The position numbers and the translations under genes are program-made. From positions 1 through 20,666 of the IMG/VR virus record IMGVR_UViG_3300034101_000866: 20,666 nucleotides of DNA; one strand, 5' to 3'. A model generated the notes under the pieces. The model was not told the origin of the DNA and did no database searches. It saw only the letters and a list, made by a program, of their open reading frames with translations. Each line of letters starts with the position of its first letter. The stretch's first letter is position 1. The stretch is from a virus. Below are positions 8,139 through 15,660 of the stretch, in pieces.

Positions 8139-9098
8139 TCAGCCTCCCGAAAGGCCAAGCCAATCACCAAAAGTCTTGCCCAGCCCTGCGCCTTGAAGCA
8201 TGGTAGCAATCGCTGACAGCCCTGGAGAATACTGCGGAGCCGTGAGGGGGAGCCCCTGCAGAAGACTCTGCATATACGTGGCTTGTTGGTACGGGTACTT
8301 CTGCGACTCCTGGAACTGCTGATAGCCGAAGTCCAGAGGCTGTTGCGCGATGCCCCGCTCTTCCCGACCTGCAGCCATTTGATCAGCCAGAGATCTGAGA
8401 CCGTAGTTGGCTCCGAACTGATTTGCCGTTTCACCCAAGCGCTGAGCTTCGAGACCGAGGGTTGACTCTCCAAGACGCTGCTTCAGCGCTAGGTCGTACG
8501 CGGACTGAAGTCCCTTGGCCTGGATATCTCCAATCTGAGTCTGCAGATTCCTCTCGCGCTCCGACCGCATGATCGCATCACGCGCCCCGCCGAACGCCCC
8601 AGCCTGAGCAAACTTGGCCTGCTCTGACTGTCCTGCGATGTTTGACTGCCTGCGGGCTTCCCGTGCCTGAGCGTCAACGACGCTCTGCATGTACGGGTTC
8701 ATGTAGTCCTGAACAGAACCCAGTGCGCCAAGACCCGTGTTGAACTGCGTGGCTTGATACGGACCCAGCCCTTCGTAGCCCTTGAACGCCCCCTTCTGCA
8801 AGGCCGTTGGATCAGCGTACCGCTGCCCCGTGAACGGCGTGTAAGGCAGGTTTGCCAGCCCCCAGCCACGGGAGAGCATGTCCATGACATATGGACCGAA
8901 GCTCGCAGAGAGGGAAGACTGCGACGGGTCGATGGCAGTAGTCGTACCCGTGCCGGTCGTAGTGCCCGCACCAGTGCCGGTCGTCCCGGTGCTGGTGGTG
9001 CTGGTCGTATCAGTGCTAGTCGCCCCAGCAGGTGGAACATACGCTCCGGGATACGCAGTAGTCGTGTTCAAATTGGTAGCGTCGGGTGACATATTCAT
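8139..9098 (-). CDS. Phage virion protein with Thr/Gly-rich N-terminus and long amphipathic helix, 319 aa
   Basis: ATG 9098 overlaps the preceding TGA as ATGA, and AAGGAG stands six bases upstream. Residues 25-55 are almost only Thr, Gly, Ser and Ala, a disordered leader. Residues 131-215 form a long charged, Ala/Gln-rich helical block that starts with DYMNPYMQSVVDAQ and contains AQAGAFGGARDAI. From memory, blocks of this kind recur in structural proteins of uncultured marine and freshwater phages, but no exact function is established. The C-terminus ends GDWLGLSGG. Its place in the row of low-complexity proteins suggests an internal or tail-associated, possibly ejected, component, which is an inference. 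No enzymatic motif is visible. Confidence 0.9.
   Translation of the reverse strand: MNMSPDATNLNTTTAYPGAYVPPAGATSTDTTSTTSTGTTGTGAGTTTGTGTTTAIDPSQSSLSASFGPYVMDMLSRGWGLANLPYTPFTGQRYADPTALQKGAFKGYEGLGPYQATQFNTGLGALGSVQDYMNPYMQSVVDAQAREARRQSNIAGQSEQAKFAQAGAFGGARDAIMRSERERNLQTQIGDIQAKGLQSAYDLALKQRLGESTLGLEAQRLGETANQFGANYGLRSLADQMAAGREERGIAQQPLDFGYQQFQESQKYPYQQATYMQSLLQGLPLTAPQYSPGLSAIATMLQGAGLGKTFGDWLGLSGG
8143..8147 (-). promoter_or_regulatory. Ribosome binding site of the 786-aa gene
   Basis: GGAGG on the minus strand lies six bases upstream of ATG 8136 and inside the last codons of the previous gene. It decides for this start over the upstream in-frame start at 8163. Confidence 0.8.
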
Positions 9099-9895
9099 CG
9101 CGCTCTCCTTTGAAGATCGTTCATCAGCGCATAGAGCGTTCTGGCACCGCCCATCTCATCGACGCTTTCCTTGGGAACATACATCTCGCCAGCAGAAACG
9201 CGTGCCGGAGTCGTATCACCGATTCTGGCATGGACTCGGTCATCAACACCACTACCGTCACCTTCGCCTGTGATCAACTTCGCCCCAGGGACCAACTGTG
9301 CAAGACCCATGGGACCACCCGCACCGTCCACAGCGCGTTTGGTCATCACGAACGCACCGTCTTTCATCTGCAGCGGACGCTGCGGCGTGCCGGTGACAAC
9401 ACCGCCCGTGGCATACGCCTGGGCAAGTCCGCCATTAGCGGAGTACTGAACAAGCGGCCCGTACTTGCCCTGGACCACTTCCTTGGTGTACTGCTTGGGA
9501 GCAGAGACTGCGTACCCGTACCCGCCGCCCCTAGGCTGTCCTTCAGCGGATTTTGCATACCTGTTGCCGAGGTATCCGCCCAGAATGGCAGCGAGTCCTG
9601 CCGGACTCGTGGCGAAGTCGAGAGCTTTCGTGCCGACCTTCTTGGCAGCTTCAAGGGCTTTGGTCAGGTAGTCTTTACTGCCCGAAGGAAGGGTACCGCT
9701 TGTATCAAGCGCTGCGATACCTTCTGTGATCCCGTAGCCTTTCGGCCATTCAATGGTGTTGATGTCAGGAAGAGATTTTTCGGAAAGCCAATTAATCAAT
9801 GTATCTTGATAATCGGCCCCTGAACTAAAATCACCTACCAGATCAGTATCCCAATCGGTGCTACCAAAAAGGCCTTCAAACCAATTTCTAGACAT
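9095..9895 (-). CDS. Phage structural protein with paired G-x-V motifs at the C-terminus, 266 aa
   Basis: ATG 9895 overlaps the end of the previous gene by eight bases. The N-terminal 60 residues are acidic with Trp residues. Residues 98-110 form a short hydrophobic Ala/Gly stretch (AGLAAILGGYLG), followed by Gly-rich sequence with ANGGLAQ and ATGGVV. Two similar 16-residue elements follow: 179-194 (DGAFVMTKRAVDGAGG) and 235-250 (AGEMYVPKESVDEMGG), separated by an acidic loop rich in Gly, Asp and Ser. Comparable 'GEFVvp...V...G' elements occur near the C-termini of phage tail and virion proteins, but the function is not known to me. The 5' part of the gene (9720-9890) is AT-richer than its 3' part. 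Confidence 0.88.
   Translation of the reverse strand: MSRNWFEGLFGSTDWDTDLVGDFSSGADYQDTLINWLSEKSLPDINTIEWPKGYGITEGIAALDTSGTLPSGSKDYLTKALEAAKKVGTKALDFATSPAGLAAILGGYLGNRYAKSAEGQPRGGGYGYAVSAPKQYTKEVVQGKYGPLVQYSANGGLAQAYATGGVVTGTPQRPLQMKDGAFVMTKRAVDGAGGPMGLAQLVPGAKLITGEGDGSGVDDRVHARIGDTTPARVSAGEMYVPKESVDEMGGARTLYALMNDLQRRAR
9105..9110 (-). promoter_or_regulatory. Strong ribosome binding site of the 319-aa gene
   Basis: AAGGAG on the minus strand stands six bases before ATG 9098 and lies within the end of the 266-aa gene. Together with the ATGA overlap it indicates translational coupling. Confidence 0.85.
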
Positions 9896-11186
9896 TTTGC
9901 TCTCCGTACAGCGTGCCGTAAGGTGTCATTGCAATACCGCGACGGACATCAGCGGCGTTTTTGTTTTCCTCGTCCTTGCTGCCCGAAGAACCGCCGAGCA
10001 ATCCGGCCAGACCAAGAATCCCGAACGGATTTGCACTACCACCTGACGTAGTGTCACCCGAAGCACCACCCGAAGTACCGCCTGAAGTGTCACCCGAAGC
10101 GCCACCTGCATCTCCAGTAGCAGTTGACGCCCCCGTATCCGTAGATGCTGTAGTTGTGCCCACGGAGTCGAGCGAAGGCCCAAGCAGGTCAGGGCCTTTC
10201 AGGTCAGACAGTGCCCCCGCAACCGACTTGCCGACTCCCGCAGCACCCAGCCCCATGTTGACCAGTCCAGCAGGAACACCAAGCGTATTCCCTATCAGTC
10301 CTGCAAGGCCCGATTGTGCAATGCCACCAGCAAGAGGTCCATACTGTCCGCCGAATGCCTGTTGCAGAGCGCCCTCTGGGATGTTTGTTTTCCCGCTGAG
10401 CAGGCCGAGACCGATCTGTGCAAGCGCTTGTCCCGGAGTCAGATAGCCTTGATGCAGCCCCACGAGGGCCTTGGACACAGACGACAGCGTGCTGAAACCC
10501 GGGACCATTGCGTTGGCAAGACCAGGGAACGCGTAGTCCATCGCGTCCGACACATTGAACGCAGCAAGGGCCTGATCAACCGTCTGGTTGTCGGTTATGT
10601 TCAGCCCGCCGTATCCTGCAGCAGACACGGCGTCCAGCGTGCCACGGTCTAGTCCAGACACGCTGATTTGAGAAGGGTCGATGTTTCCAAACTCATCCCT
10701 GCCCGCAAAGGCCAGCAAAGCATCCAGAGGCATGTCAAGTGCTTTAGCGACTTGATTGAGCGCTTCCGGGTTTGCGGTGTTGGGGTTGGTCCCCGCGTAG
10801 GGACCAATAGGACCATGCGTCGGGTCCAGCCCAAGGGAGATGTTCATCCCCTGAGAGACAATTCCTCGTCCACTAGAGTCCTGCCAGCCTCCAGCAAGTT
10901 CGCTTCCAAGGACGTTATCTGCTGATTTTCCACTCCCAGTACTTGTGCCGGAGGTTCCAATATCTAGGCCGAGGCTCGCAGCCGCCGCCGCATCACCACC
11001 ACCCGCGTCGGAAAAACTACCCCCGCCTAGTGACCCTGCGAGATCTCCTGAGCCTCCGTATGCGTCATTGCCCCCACCGCCGCCACCATCACCGCCGTCA
11101 TAGAGCCGGATCTTGCGGTTACCGCAGTGTGTAAATGCCCTCAGATCACCTGACGGGATCTCCAGAGCCCAGAGACGATTTCTCAT
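9888..11186 (-). CDS. Gly-rich low-complexity phage virion protein, 432 aa
   Basis: The start is ATG 11186, which overlaps the TGA of the GNAT-like gene as ATGA. An upstream in-frame start at 11237 would intrude 55 bases into that gene. The N-terminus (MRNRLWALEIPSGDL) is compact, then residues 30-90 are dominated by Gly, Asp, Ser and Ala. The centre (about 95-240) looks globular. Residues 245-345 are rich in Gly, Ala and Leu and moderately hydrophobic, which might allow membrane contact. Residues 350-395 are an imperfect Gly/Ser/Thr/Asp repeat. No catalytic motif is seen. The position at the head of the low-complexity block suggests an internal or ejected protein, by inference only. Confidence 0.88.
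   Translation of the reverse strand: MRNRLWALEIPSGDLRAFTHCGNRKIRLYDGGDGGGGGGNDAYGGSGDLAGSLGGGSFSDAGGGDAAAAASLGLDIGTSGTSTGSGKSADNVLGSELAGGWQDSSGRGIVSQGMNISLGLDPTHGPIGPYAGTNPNTANPEALNQVAKALDMPLDALLAFAGRDEFGNIDPSQISVSGLDRGTLDAVSAAGYGGLNITDNQTVDQALAAFNVSDAMDYAFPGLANAMVPGFSTLSSVSKALVGLHQGYLTPGQALAQIGLGLLSGKTNIPEGALQQAFGGQYGPLAGGIAQSGLAGLIGNTLGVPAGLVNMGLGAAGVGKSVAGALSDLKGPDLLGPSLDSVGTTTASTDTGASTATGDAGGASGDTSGGTSGGASGDTTSGGSANPFGILGLAGLLGGSSGSKDEENKNAADVRRGIAMTPYGTLYGEQNV
10051..10106 (-). repeat. Imperfect 36-bp-spaced repeats encoding a Gly/Ser/Thr linker
   Basis: The 20-base block at 10051-10070 recurs at 10087-10106 with one mismatch, and shorter nine-base echoes lie between them. It encodes repeating GGASGDT units in the C-terminal third of the 432-aa protein, so it is probably a disordered linker subject to repeat-number change. 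Confidence 0.8.
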
Positions 11187-11593
11187 ATTGCAGCCTCGAA
11201 GACGGTGTACTTCTTCTTCAGACCAAAGCGTGCCCACAGACGGACTGTGGAATCCCTACCGGCCCCGGCAATACGTGTTGCCCCGGCAGCTTTCAGCAGT
11301 GCTACAAACTGAGCGTACCCATCAGGCTTGGCAATCCATCTCCCACCAATCGCCAGGACAAAAGCCACACGCGCGTTGCGTTGGTTCTGAAAGGTCACTG
11401 CCGCTGCGCCTATGACCTCATCCCCTTCGATAGCCTTATAAAGCGCAGCCCGATTCTGCCCCAGATCCGCACGAAGCTGACCAATAGTAATCTCACCAGA
11501 CGCTTCAGGGTTCTCGAACGCAGCACGCAAGTACGGTTCCACCTGCTCCCACTGCTGGTGGATGAACGAGGTGGACACGTATTCGACTTTCAT
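11183..11593 (-). CDS. Small phage protein resembling a GNAT acetyltransferase fold, 136 aa
   Basis: ATG 11593 begins 14 bases after the TAA of the 459-aa gene, and the stop overlaps the next start. The sequence alternates helices and strands in a GNAT-like order: N-terminal helices (WEQVEPYLRAAFE), a strand pair (AALYKAIEGDEVIGAAAVTF), a strand (RVAFVLAIGG), a helix (YAQFVALLKAAGATRI) and a C-terminal RDSTVRLWARFGLKKKYTVFE segment like the end of GNAT proteins. A clear Q/RxxGxG/A acetyl-CoA loop is not visible, so activity is doubtful. In T7 the internal virion protein gp13 is also described as GNAT-like and precedes the large core proteins, as here. That correspondence is inference. Confidence 0.85.
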   Translation of the reverse strand: MKVEYVSTSFIHQQWEQVEPYLRAAFENPEASGEITIGQLRADLGQNRAALYKAIEGDEVIGAAAVTFQNQRNARVAFVLAIGGRWIAKPDGYAQFVALLKAAGATRIAGAGRDSTVRLWARFGLKKKYTVFEAAI

Positions 11594-11607
11594 GTCACTG
11601 AGTCAAA

Positions 11608-12987
11608 TTACCGGCTGATCTCTTCCCAGTCCATCGAGGCATGAACCTGATTTCCATTCGCCGCCGCTGTGCATACAAGCGTAAGCTCGTAGGGCGTGGC
11701 GGTGAATGAGTTCCGTTCAAGTTGGAAAGAGAACAAGGCTTCCTTCAAGATGTCAATGGTGCTGGACCCTTGATTCGATCCCTGGAAGTAGCCTGAAGCC
11801 AGGATGCGCCCGCCTGTTGTTGCAGTGCCTGTGATGTTGTAGTCCACAGCCGAACTCGTCCCCGCACTCACCCATGTACCCCCAGTAGTCGTACCTGACG
11901 CCACCACGCGCCACTGATAGTTAGCGTTGTTGGTGATGCCCATGATGGACAGCGCGGTCAAGATGACAATGCCGTCCAAGCGGGTAGACTTGAGTCGAAT
12001 TGAGATAACAGGGTACAAGGTGCCTGCGGTCGTCAGCGTTCTTGGTGTCAAAATATCTGTGCCGATAGCTTGCTGCAGCCCTCGAAGCTCGTAACCTCCT
12101 TCAGAGATCACGGTAGAGCAGACCTGCTTCAACGTACTTGTCGTGGCGGGGTTCGGGGCGCCGTCGTTTTTCATCTCGTAGCGCAGGGGTAGGGAGGCGG
12201 TGGTGATGTACGTCGTTGTGATCAGGTTCGCGTGGTTGAAGTTGTGCGCCGGAACAAACACGCCGTCAATGATGAACCCCAAGCGGCAAGTGCCCAGACC
12301 CAGCCACTCTATGTCGATGTAAAGAATCTGTGCTTTGGTCGCATCTAGGGTAATCCCTGATGGACCAGTGCCGTTGAGCGGATCTTGGTTCCATTCCGAC
12401 TGCGCCACCGGCGTGTTGATCACCGAACCCGTGACGCTGCTTCGCTCAACGAAGTACAGACTTGTACCTTTGCGCTCGAAGTACAGGCCGTTTGCCGCTC
12501 CGAAGTACCCCACCCGCTGGCGAAGGTTGGTCTTGGCTACACCAAACACAAAGGTGTTCATCACCAACAGGCTCTTGCCCGGTTGGTAGGAGAAGACCTT
12601 GGTGGTCTCTCGGATTATTTCATCCCCGTTGGCTGTGCCTACAGTCAGATCGACAAGGCCCTCATCTGGATTAAACGTGGCCGCAGCCGTTCCCGTAATG
12701 CCGTTTACCCAAAGGTTGTTGTCCGAAAAACGGTGCGACGAATCAAACAGCGTCAGCGGGTTGCTGGTGCGCAGACGGCCAAACGCATCGACGTTGGTGC
12801 CGCCAATTGATACCGGAATAGGGTTTGCAGTGGTTGCCACGATTTGATTCAGCAGGTTGTCTAGCTGGTTGAAGTAGATCCGCAGAATGCTCAGTAGCTG
12901 GTTGAAGTAGTCCGGATCGTAGCCTCTTGTAGGGAACGGAAGCGCAGGGGCTTTGAACCGCTTGATGATCGTGCTGATGATGCTCAC
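11608..12987 (-). CDS. Phage structural/tail-fibre-like protein with FGRLR motif, 459 aa
   Basis: The start is GTG 12987, overlapping the TGA of the 722-aa gene as GTGA. I see no better in-frame start. Residues 23-50 form an amphipathic helix (YDPDYFNQLLSILRIYF) of a kind seen at the N-termini of phage fibre-type proteins. DAFGRLRTSNPLTLFDSSHRF (about 67-87) carries the FGRLR motif, followed by YQPGKSLLV, RQRVGYFGAANGLYFE and IEWLGLGTCRLGF blocks. From memory this combination is widespread in marine phage structural proteins. The rest is predominantly strand-like with many Thr, Ser and Gly residues. A virion surface or fibre role is likely, but the exact location is unknown. Confidence 0.92.
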   Translation of the reverse strand: MSIISTIIKRFKAPALPFPTRGYDPDYFNQLLSILRIYFNQLDNLLNQIVATTANPIPVSIGGTNVDAFGRLRTSNPLTLFDSSHRFSDNNLWVNGITGTAAATFNPDEGLVDLTVGTANGDEIIRETTKVFSYQPGKSLLVMNTFVFGVAKTNLRQRVGYFGAANGLYFERKGTSLYFVERSSVTGSVINTPVAQSEWNQDPLNGTGPSGITLDATKAQILYIDIEWLGLGTCRLGFIIDGVFVPAHNFNHANLITTTYITTASLPLRYEMKNDGAPNPATTSTLKQVCSTVISEGGYELRGLQQAIGTDILTPRTLTTAGTLYPVISIRLKSTRLDGIVILTALSIMGITNNANYQWRVVASGTTTGGTWVSAGTSSAVDYNITGTATTGGRILASGYFQGSNQGSSTIDILKEALFSFQLERNSFTATPYELTLVCTAAANGNQVHASMDWEEISR

Positions 12988-15152
12988 GATTTACGCCCGT
13001 CCTGACGCACATCGATTCTCGGCACCCCCAGTTGCCACTGCACGCCCTTGCCGTCAGAAGACACCTTGATCGCCATCTGGCGTGCCCGAATGCGAATGTT
13101 GACCTGCTCGGTGAAGCGCTCGACTGTGGTCGTGGCCACCCTGGCGACAGGGAAGGAGTTGCTCCCCGCAACGGACATGTTGGAAATGTCTGTAGCCACC
13201 GGGTCCACGCCGCGCGTGTAGCCGGAACCCGAGTTCTGCAGGGTCAGGAGAGATAGCTCAACGCTGGGTTGCGCGGGCAATTCCGTGGTAGACCCCGTGA
13301 ACGTAATGTCCGGAAGCACGCGCCAGACGAAGCCGAAGTTGTGACCGTCGTCGATGTCGAACTCTGAGGACGTGATGTAAGCCTCGAAGCCGACAGGCGT
13401 GGACGTGGAGCCGTCATCACAGCCGGTTTCTTGAAGCAGCAGCCTGTTGTTGTAGTCCGCTGCCATTGGCACATCTTGCACAACACTTGCGTCCACCCAC
13501 GCGGTGCGGGCCATCGTGCCGTAGTACCAGATCTTCTCTGCGTAGTTGTAAACCACGTAGCGGTCTATGGTCGTGGAGTTAGCGGAGCAGTAGAACCACC
13601 ACACTTCGCTAAACTGCTCTACGGTAGATGCAAAGACCTGCAGCGGCTGGCCGTAGTTGAAGTCATTGAAGATGTACTGGCGCAGATCACAGTTGAGCGT
13701 TTGCACGCGCCCGTCGAAGGCGTAGAACTTCTCGTAGCCCATCCAGTAGGTGACGCCTGCGGCGGTTGCCCAGGCACGGTCACTGACGATGGAGACGTTG
13801 TCCGCGAGGATCTGTGAGCCCCACACGATGGGCGGGCCGAGGTACTGGAGCGAGTACAGCGATGTGTCTGTCCAGACCAGAATCTCCTGGCGCACTTGCG
13901 CGACTGCCTCGATAGCCGAACCGTGGGACAGGCGCAGGCTACCTGCTTGGGTGGTGGCCGCAGGCGTCCAATCCGCCGCCGTCTCTTGATCCGACCACCG
14001 GATCAGCATAGGGTCGAGACTGATAGAGCTGTAGTCCGTCGTGCCGAAGGCCAGAACGAAGCGTGAGGCGTCGGAGACGACGATGTAGTTCGCCTTGCTG
14101 GGCGTGTCGCTTGCCCCCGCGAGCGTCGAGATGTTGACCGCCCGCGTGCCTGTGCCAATCGTGGTCGCCGTCCAGTAGTAGATGCCTCCGCCCTTGGGGT
14201 TGATCAGCAGGTCGTTGCCGAAGTTGTAGGCGGTCCAAATGCCGATGTTCAACGGAACAAAAGGCGTCGAGCTACCACCCCAAACACCGGAACCCCAAGT
14301 TCCCGAACCCCATGTTGTGCCCAAAGCGGAGGCGGGGTATTGGATTTCCGAACCCACAGTGATTTGATACGCGGAACCTGTCCCTGCACCGCCAGTAATC
14401 CCTGTTGATGCGGTAGAAGTGGCTTGTATAAAGTATGTATGTACTATATTTTCTATTTCTAAAACTGTACCGGCGGGGATAGGTGTAGAAAACGGCGTAG
14501 CGACAACGCCAACAAAAAGACGGTAGTCGCCTACGCCCCCGGTGCCTTGACCAGAAACCCAAGCTATTGTTCTGGTTTCTCCGTTAAATACGATAACTGC
14601 GCCGGGAGTGACTATTCCAGAATTTAGCGCGCTTACTGAAAGCGTGATGCCGGAAGATGAGCAAGTTATAGACGCGGTATTAGATTGAATACTGTATTCT
14701 GCAGTCCCATTGACTCCAGAAGTCGCTATGTTTATCCCGCCAAGAGTTGGTGCACCAGTGTATGTTACGTACGACCCAACCTTAAGCTCCCCGCTGGCAA
14801 AAGTACCGACACCAACTGAAGTATCCTGTACACCGATAAGGTCAAAACCGCTAAATACTCTGAAAGCTGTTACAGTTCCCGTAACTCTTATCGGAGTAAC
14901 GTCGTAGTACGCGCCGTACTGGATGTAGTACTTGAGGTTCGTACCGACACCGACGTACTGCGTCCAAGGCCAGAGAGACCGGCAGACACCCAGGAATTGA
15001 TCAGGCAAAAGCTGCTGCCACCCGCCAATCTTCTCAGGCTGGCTTGAGCGAAAGCGCACCTTCTCGCAGAAGTACCATCCACGGTCTTCCGAGGCATAGC
15101 GGGTGTTCTCGCGGAAAACCCCAGGACGAATGCGGACGGCCTTCAGCGGCAT
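12984..15152 (-). CDS. Large tail/stabilisation-like structural protein with inserted Gly-rich repeat region, 722 aa
   Basis: ATG 15152 lies four bases after the endolysin stop, with GAGG at seven bases. The N-terminus (PLKAVRIRPGVFRENTRYAS...IGGWQQLLP) and the C-terminus (RIRARQMAIKVSSDGKGVQWQLGVPRID) match a pattern I associate with large podovirus structural proteins of the tail hub or packaged-DNA stabilisation type (P22 gp10-like). Residues 310-650 contain many Trp- and Tyr-rich strand blocks suggesting a beta-propeller. Residues about 91-280 look like an insertion: Ser/Gly/Thr-rich, with cycles ending in G-x-[AD]-Y, and encoded by clearly AT-richer DNA. Three WG pentapeptides follow. 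The structural role is fairly safe; the specific assignment is tentative. Confidence 0.93.
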   Translation of the reverse strand: MPLKAVRIRPGVFRENTRYASEDRGWYFCEKVRFRSSQPEKIGGWQQLLPDQFLGVCRSLWPWTQYVGVGTNLKYYIQYGAYYDVTPIRVTGTVTAFRVFSGFDLIGVQDTSVGVGTFASGELKVGSYVTYTGAPTLGGINIATSGVNGTAEYSIQSNTASITCSSSGITLSVSALNSGIVTPGAVIVFNGETRTIAWVSGQGTGGVGDYRLFVGVVATPFSTPIPAGTVLEIENIVHTYFIQATSTASTGITGGAGTGSAYQITVGSEIQYPASALGTTWGSGTWGSGVWGGSSTPFVPLNIGIWTAYNFGNDLLINPKGGGIYYWTATTIGTGTRAVNISTLAGASDTPSKANYIVVSDASRFVLAFGTTDYSSISLDPMLIRWSDQETAADWTPAATTQAGSLRLSHGSAIEAVAQVRQEILVWTDTSLYSLQYLGPPIVWGSQILADNVSIVSDRAWATAAGVTYWMGYEKFYAFDGRVQTLNCDLRQYIFNDFNYGQPLQVFASTVEQFSEVWWFYCSANSTTIDRYVVYNYAEKIWYYGTMARTAWVDASVVQDVPMAADYNNRLLLQETGCDDGSTSTPVGFEAYITSSEFDIDDGHNFGFVWRVLPDITFTGSTTELPAQPSVELSLLTLQNSGSGYTRGVDPVATDISNMSVAGSNSFPVARVATTTVERFTEQVNIRIRARQMAIKVSSDGKGVQWQLGVPRIDVRQDGRKS
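14268..14312 (-). repeat. Three tandem Trp-Gly pentapeptide repeats
   Basis: The codons give WGSGT, WGSGV and WGGSS in a row (residues 281-295 of the 722-aa protein). The period is 15 bases with partial nucleotide identity. Short aromatic-Gly tandem repeats recur in phage tail proteins and probably form a turn or stacking ladder. They mark the end of the AT-rich insert. Confidence 0.8.
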
Positions 15153-15156
15153 ACGA

Positions 15157-15660
15157 TTACCTCAAAAACAGCGCACGCTCGTCCCTGCGCCGCTTGACAA
15201 GACCCGGGAGTTCCTTGCCGCCAGCCTTGGTCCACTGCATGAACGCATCTGCGGCCCCCTCGATGTCATCGCGGTTGGCCTTCATGCGGATCTGACTGCG
15301 CTGAAGATTCCCTAGGCCAGCGTTGTACGCAAAAGAGACCAGAGCGTCGAAGCGCCCTTGATGACCAGCACAGCCGGGAACCAGACGAAGAACACCTCGT
15401 TCAAAAGCAGCGACGTCCACCGCGAATAGTCTCTCGATCTCTTCCTTGGACCAGACACGGTTGTGCTCCGGACGTAGCGGGTAGTTCATGCGGATGAACC
15501 CAGTGTAGCCCTCTTTGCGAACCATGGGCAGTTGAATCTGGTCCTGATACAGAACGTGCCCGTACCCGACGGTCCAAATGTGAGCAGGGCACAAGTAGGG
15601 CCGGGTTCTGTAGCCCTCGTACCTGTGCATCAGCGCAGCGCCCTCGGGGCTGAGCTTCAC
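15157..15660 (-). CDS. Endolysin, T4-type lysozyme (glycoside hydrolase family 24)
   Basis: The enzyme cleaves the beta-1,4 bond between MurNAc and GlcNAc in peptidoglycan. I place the start at GTG 15660, which overlaps the holin TGA as GTGA and has GGAG six bases upstream. GTG 15672 is an alternative that adds four residues. The catalytic region reads YEGYRTRPYLCPAHIWTVGYGH. By spacing (9 and 6 residues), E15, C24 and T30 align with the T4 lysozyme Glu11-Asp20-Thr26 triad, so Cys replaces Asp. The C-terminal half has FDALVSFAYNAGLG and a final GLVKRRRDERALFL, both typical of the family. At 167 aa it has normal length. No signal or SAR sequence is visible, so release should depend on the adjacent holin. 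Confidence 0.96.
   Translation of the reverse strand: MKLSPEGAALMHRYEGYRTRPYLCPAHIWTVGYGHVLYQDQIQLPMVRKEGYTGFIRMNYPLRPEHNRVWSKEEIERLFAVDVAAFERGVLRLVPGCAGHQGRFDALVSFAYNAGLGNLQRSQIRMKANRDDIEGAADAFMQWTKAGGKELPGLVKRRRDERALFLR

Noticed and set aside
8935-9030. Degenerate GT/GCC-rich repeats that could look like a short repeat array
   Set aside because: They are codons of the Thr/Gly-rich leader of the 319-aa protein, with no regular spacer structure, so they are not CRISPR.
11030-11106. C/G-rich tract suggestive of a terminator or structured RNA
   Set aside because: It encodes the Gly-run of the 432-aa protein and is not followed by a T-run on the minus strand.
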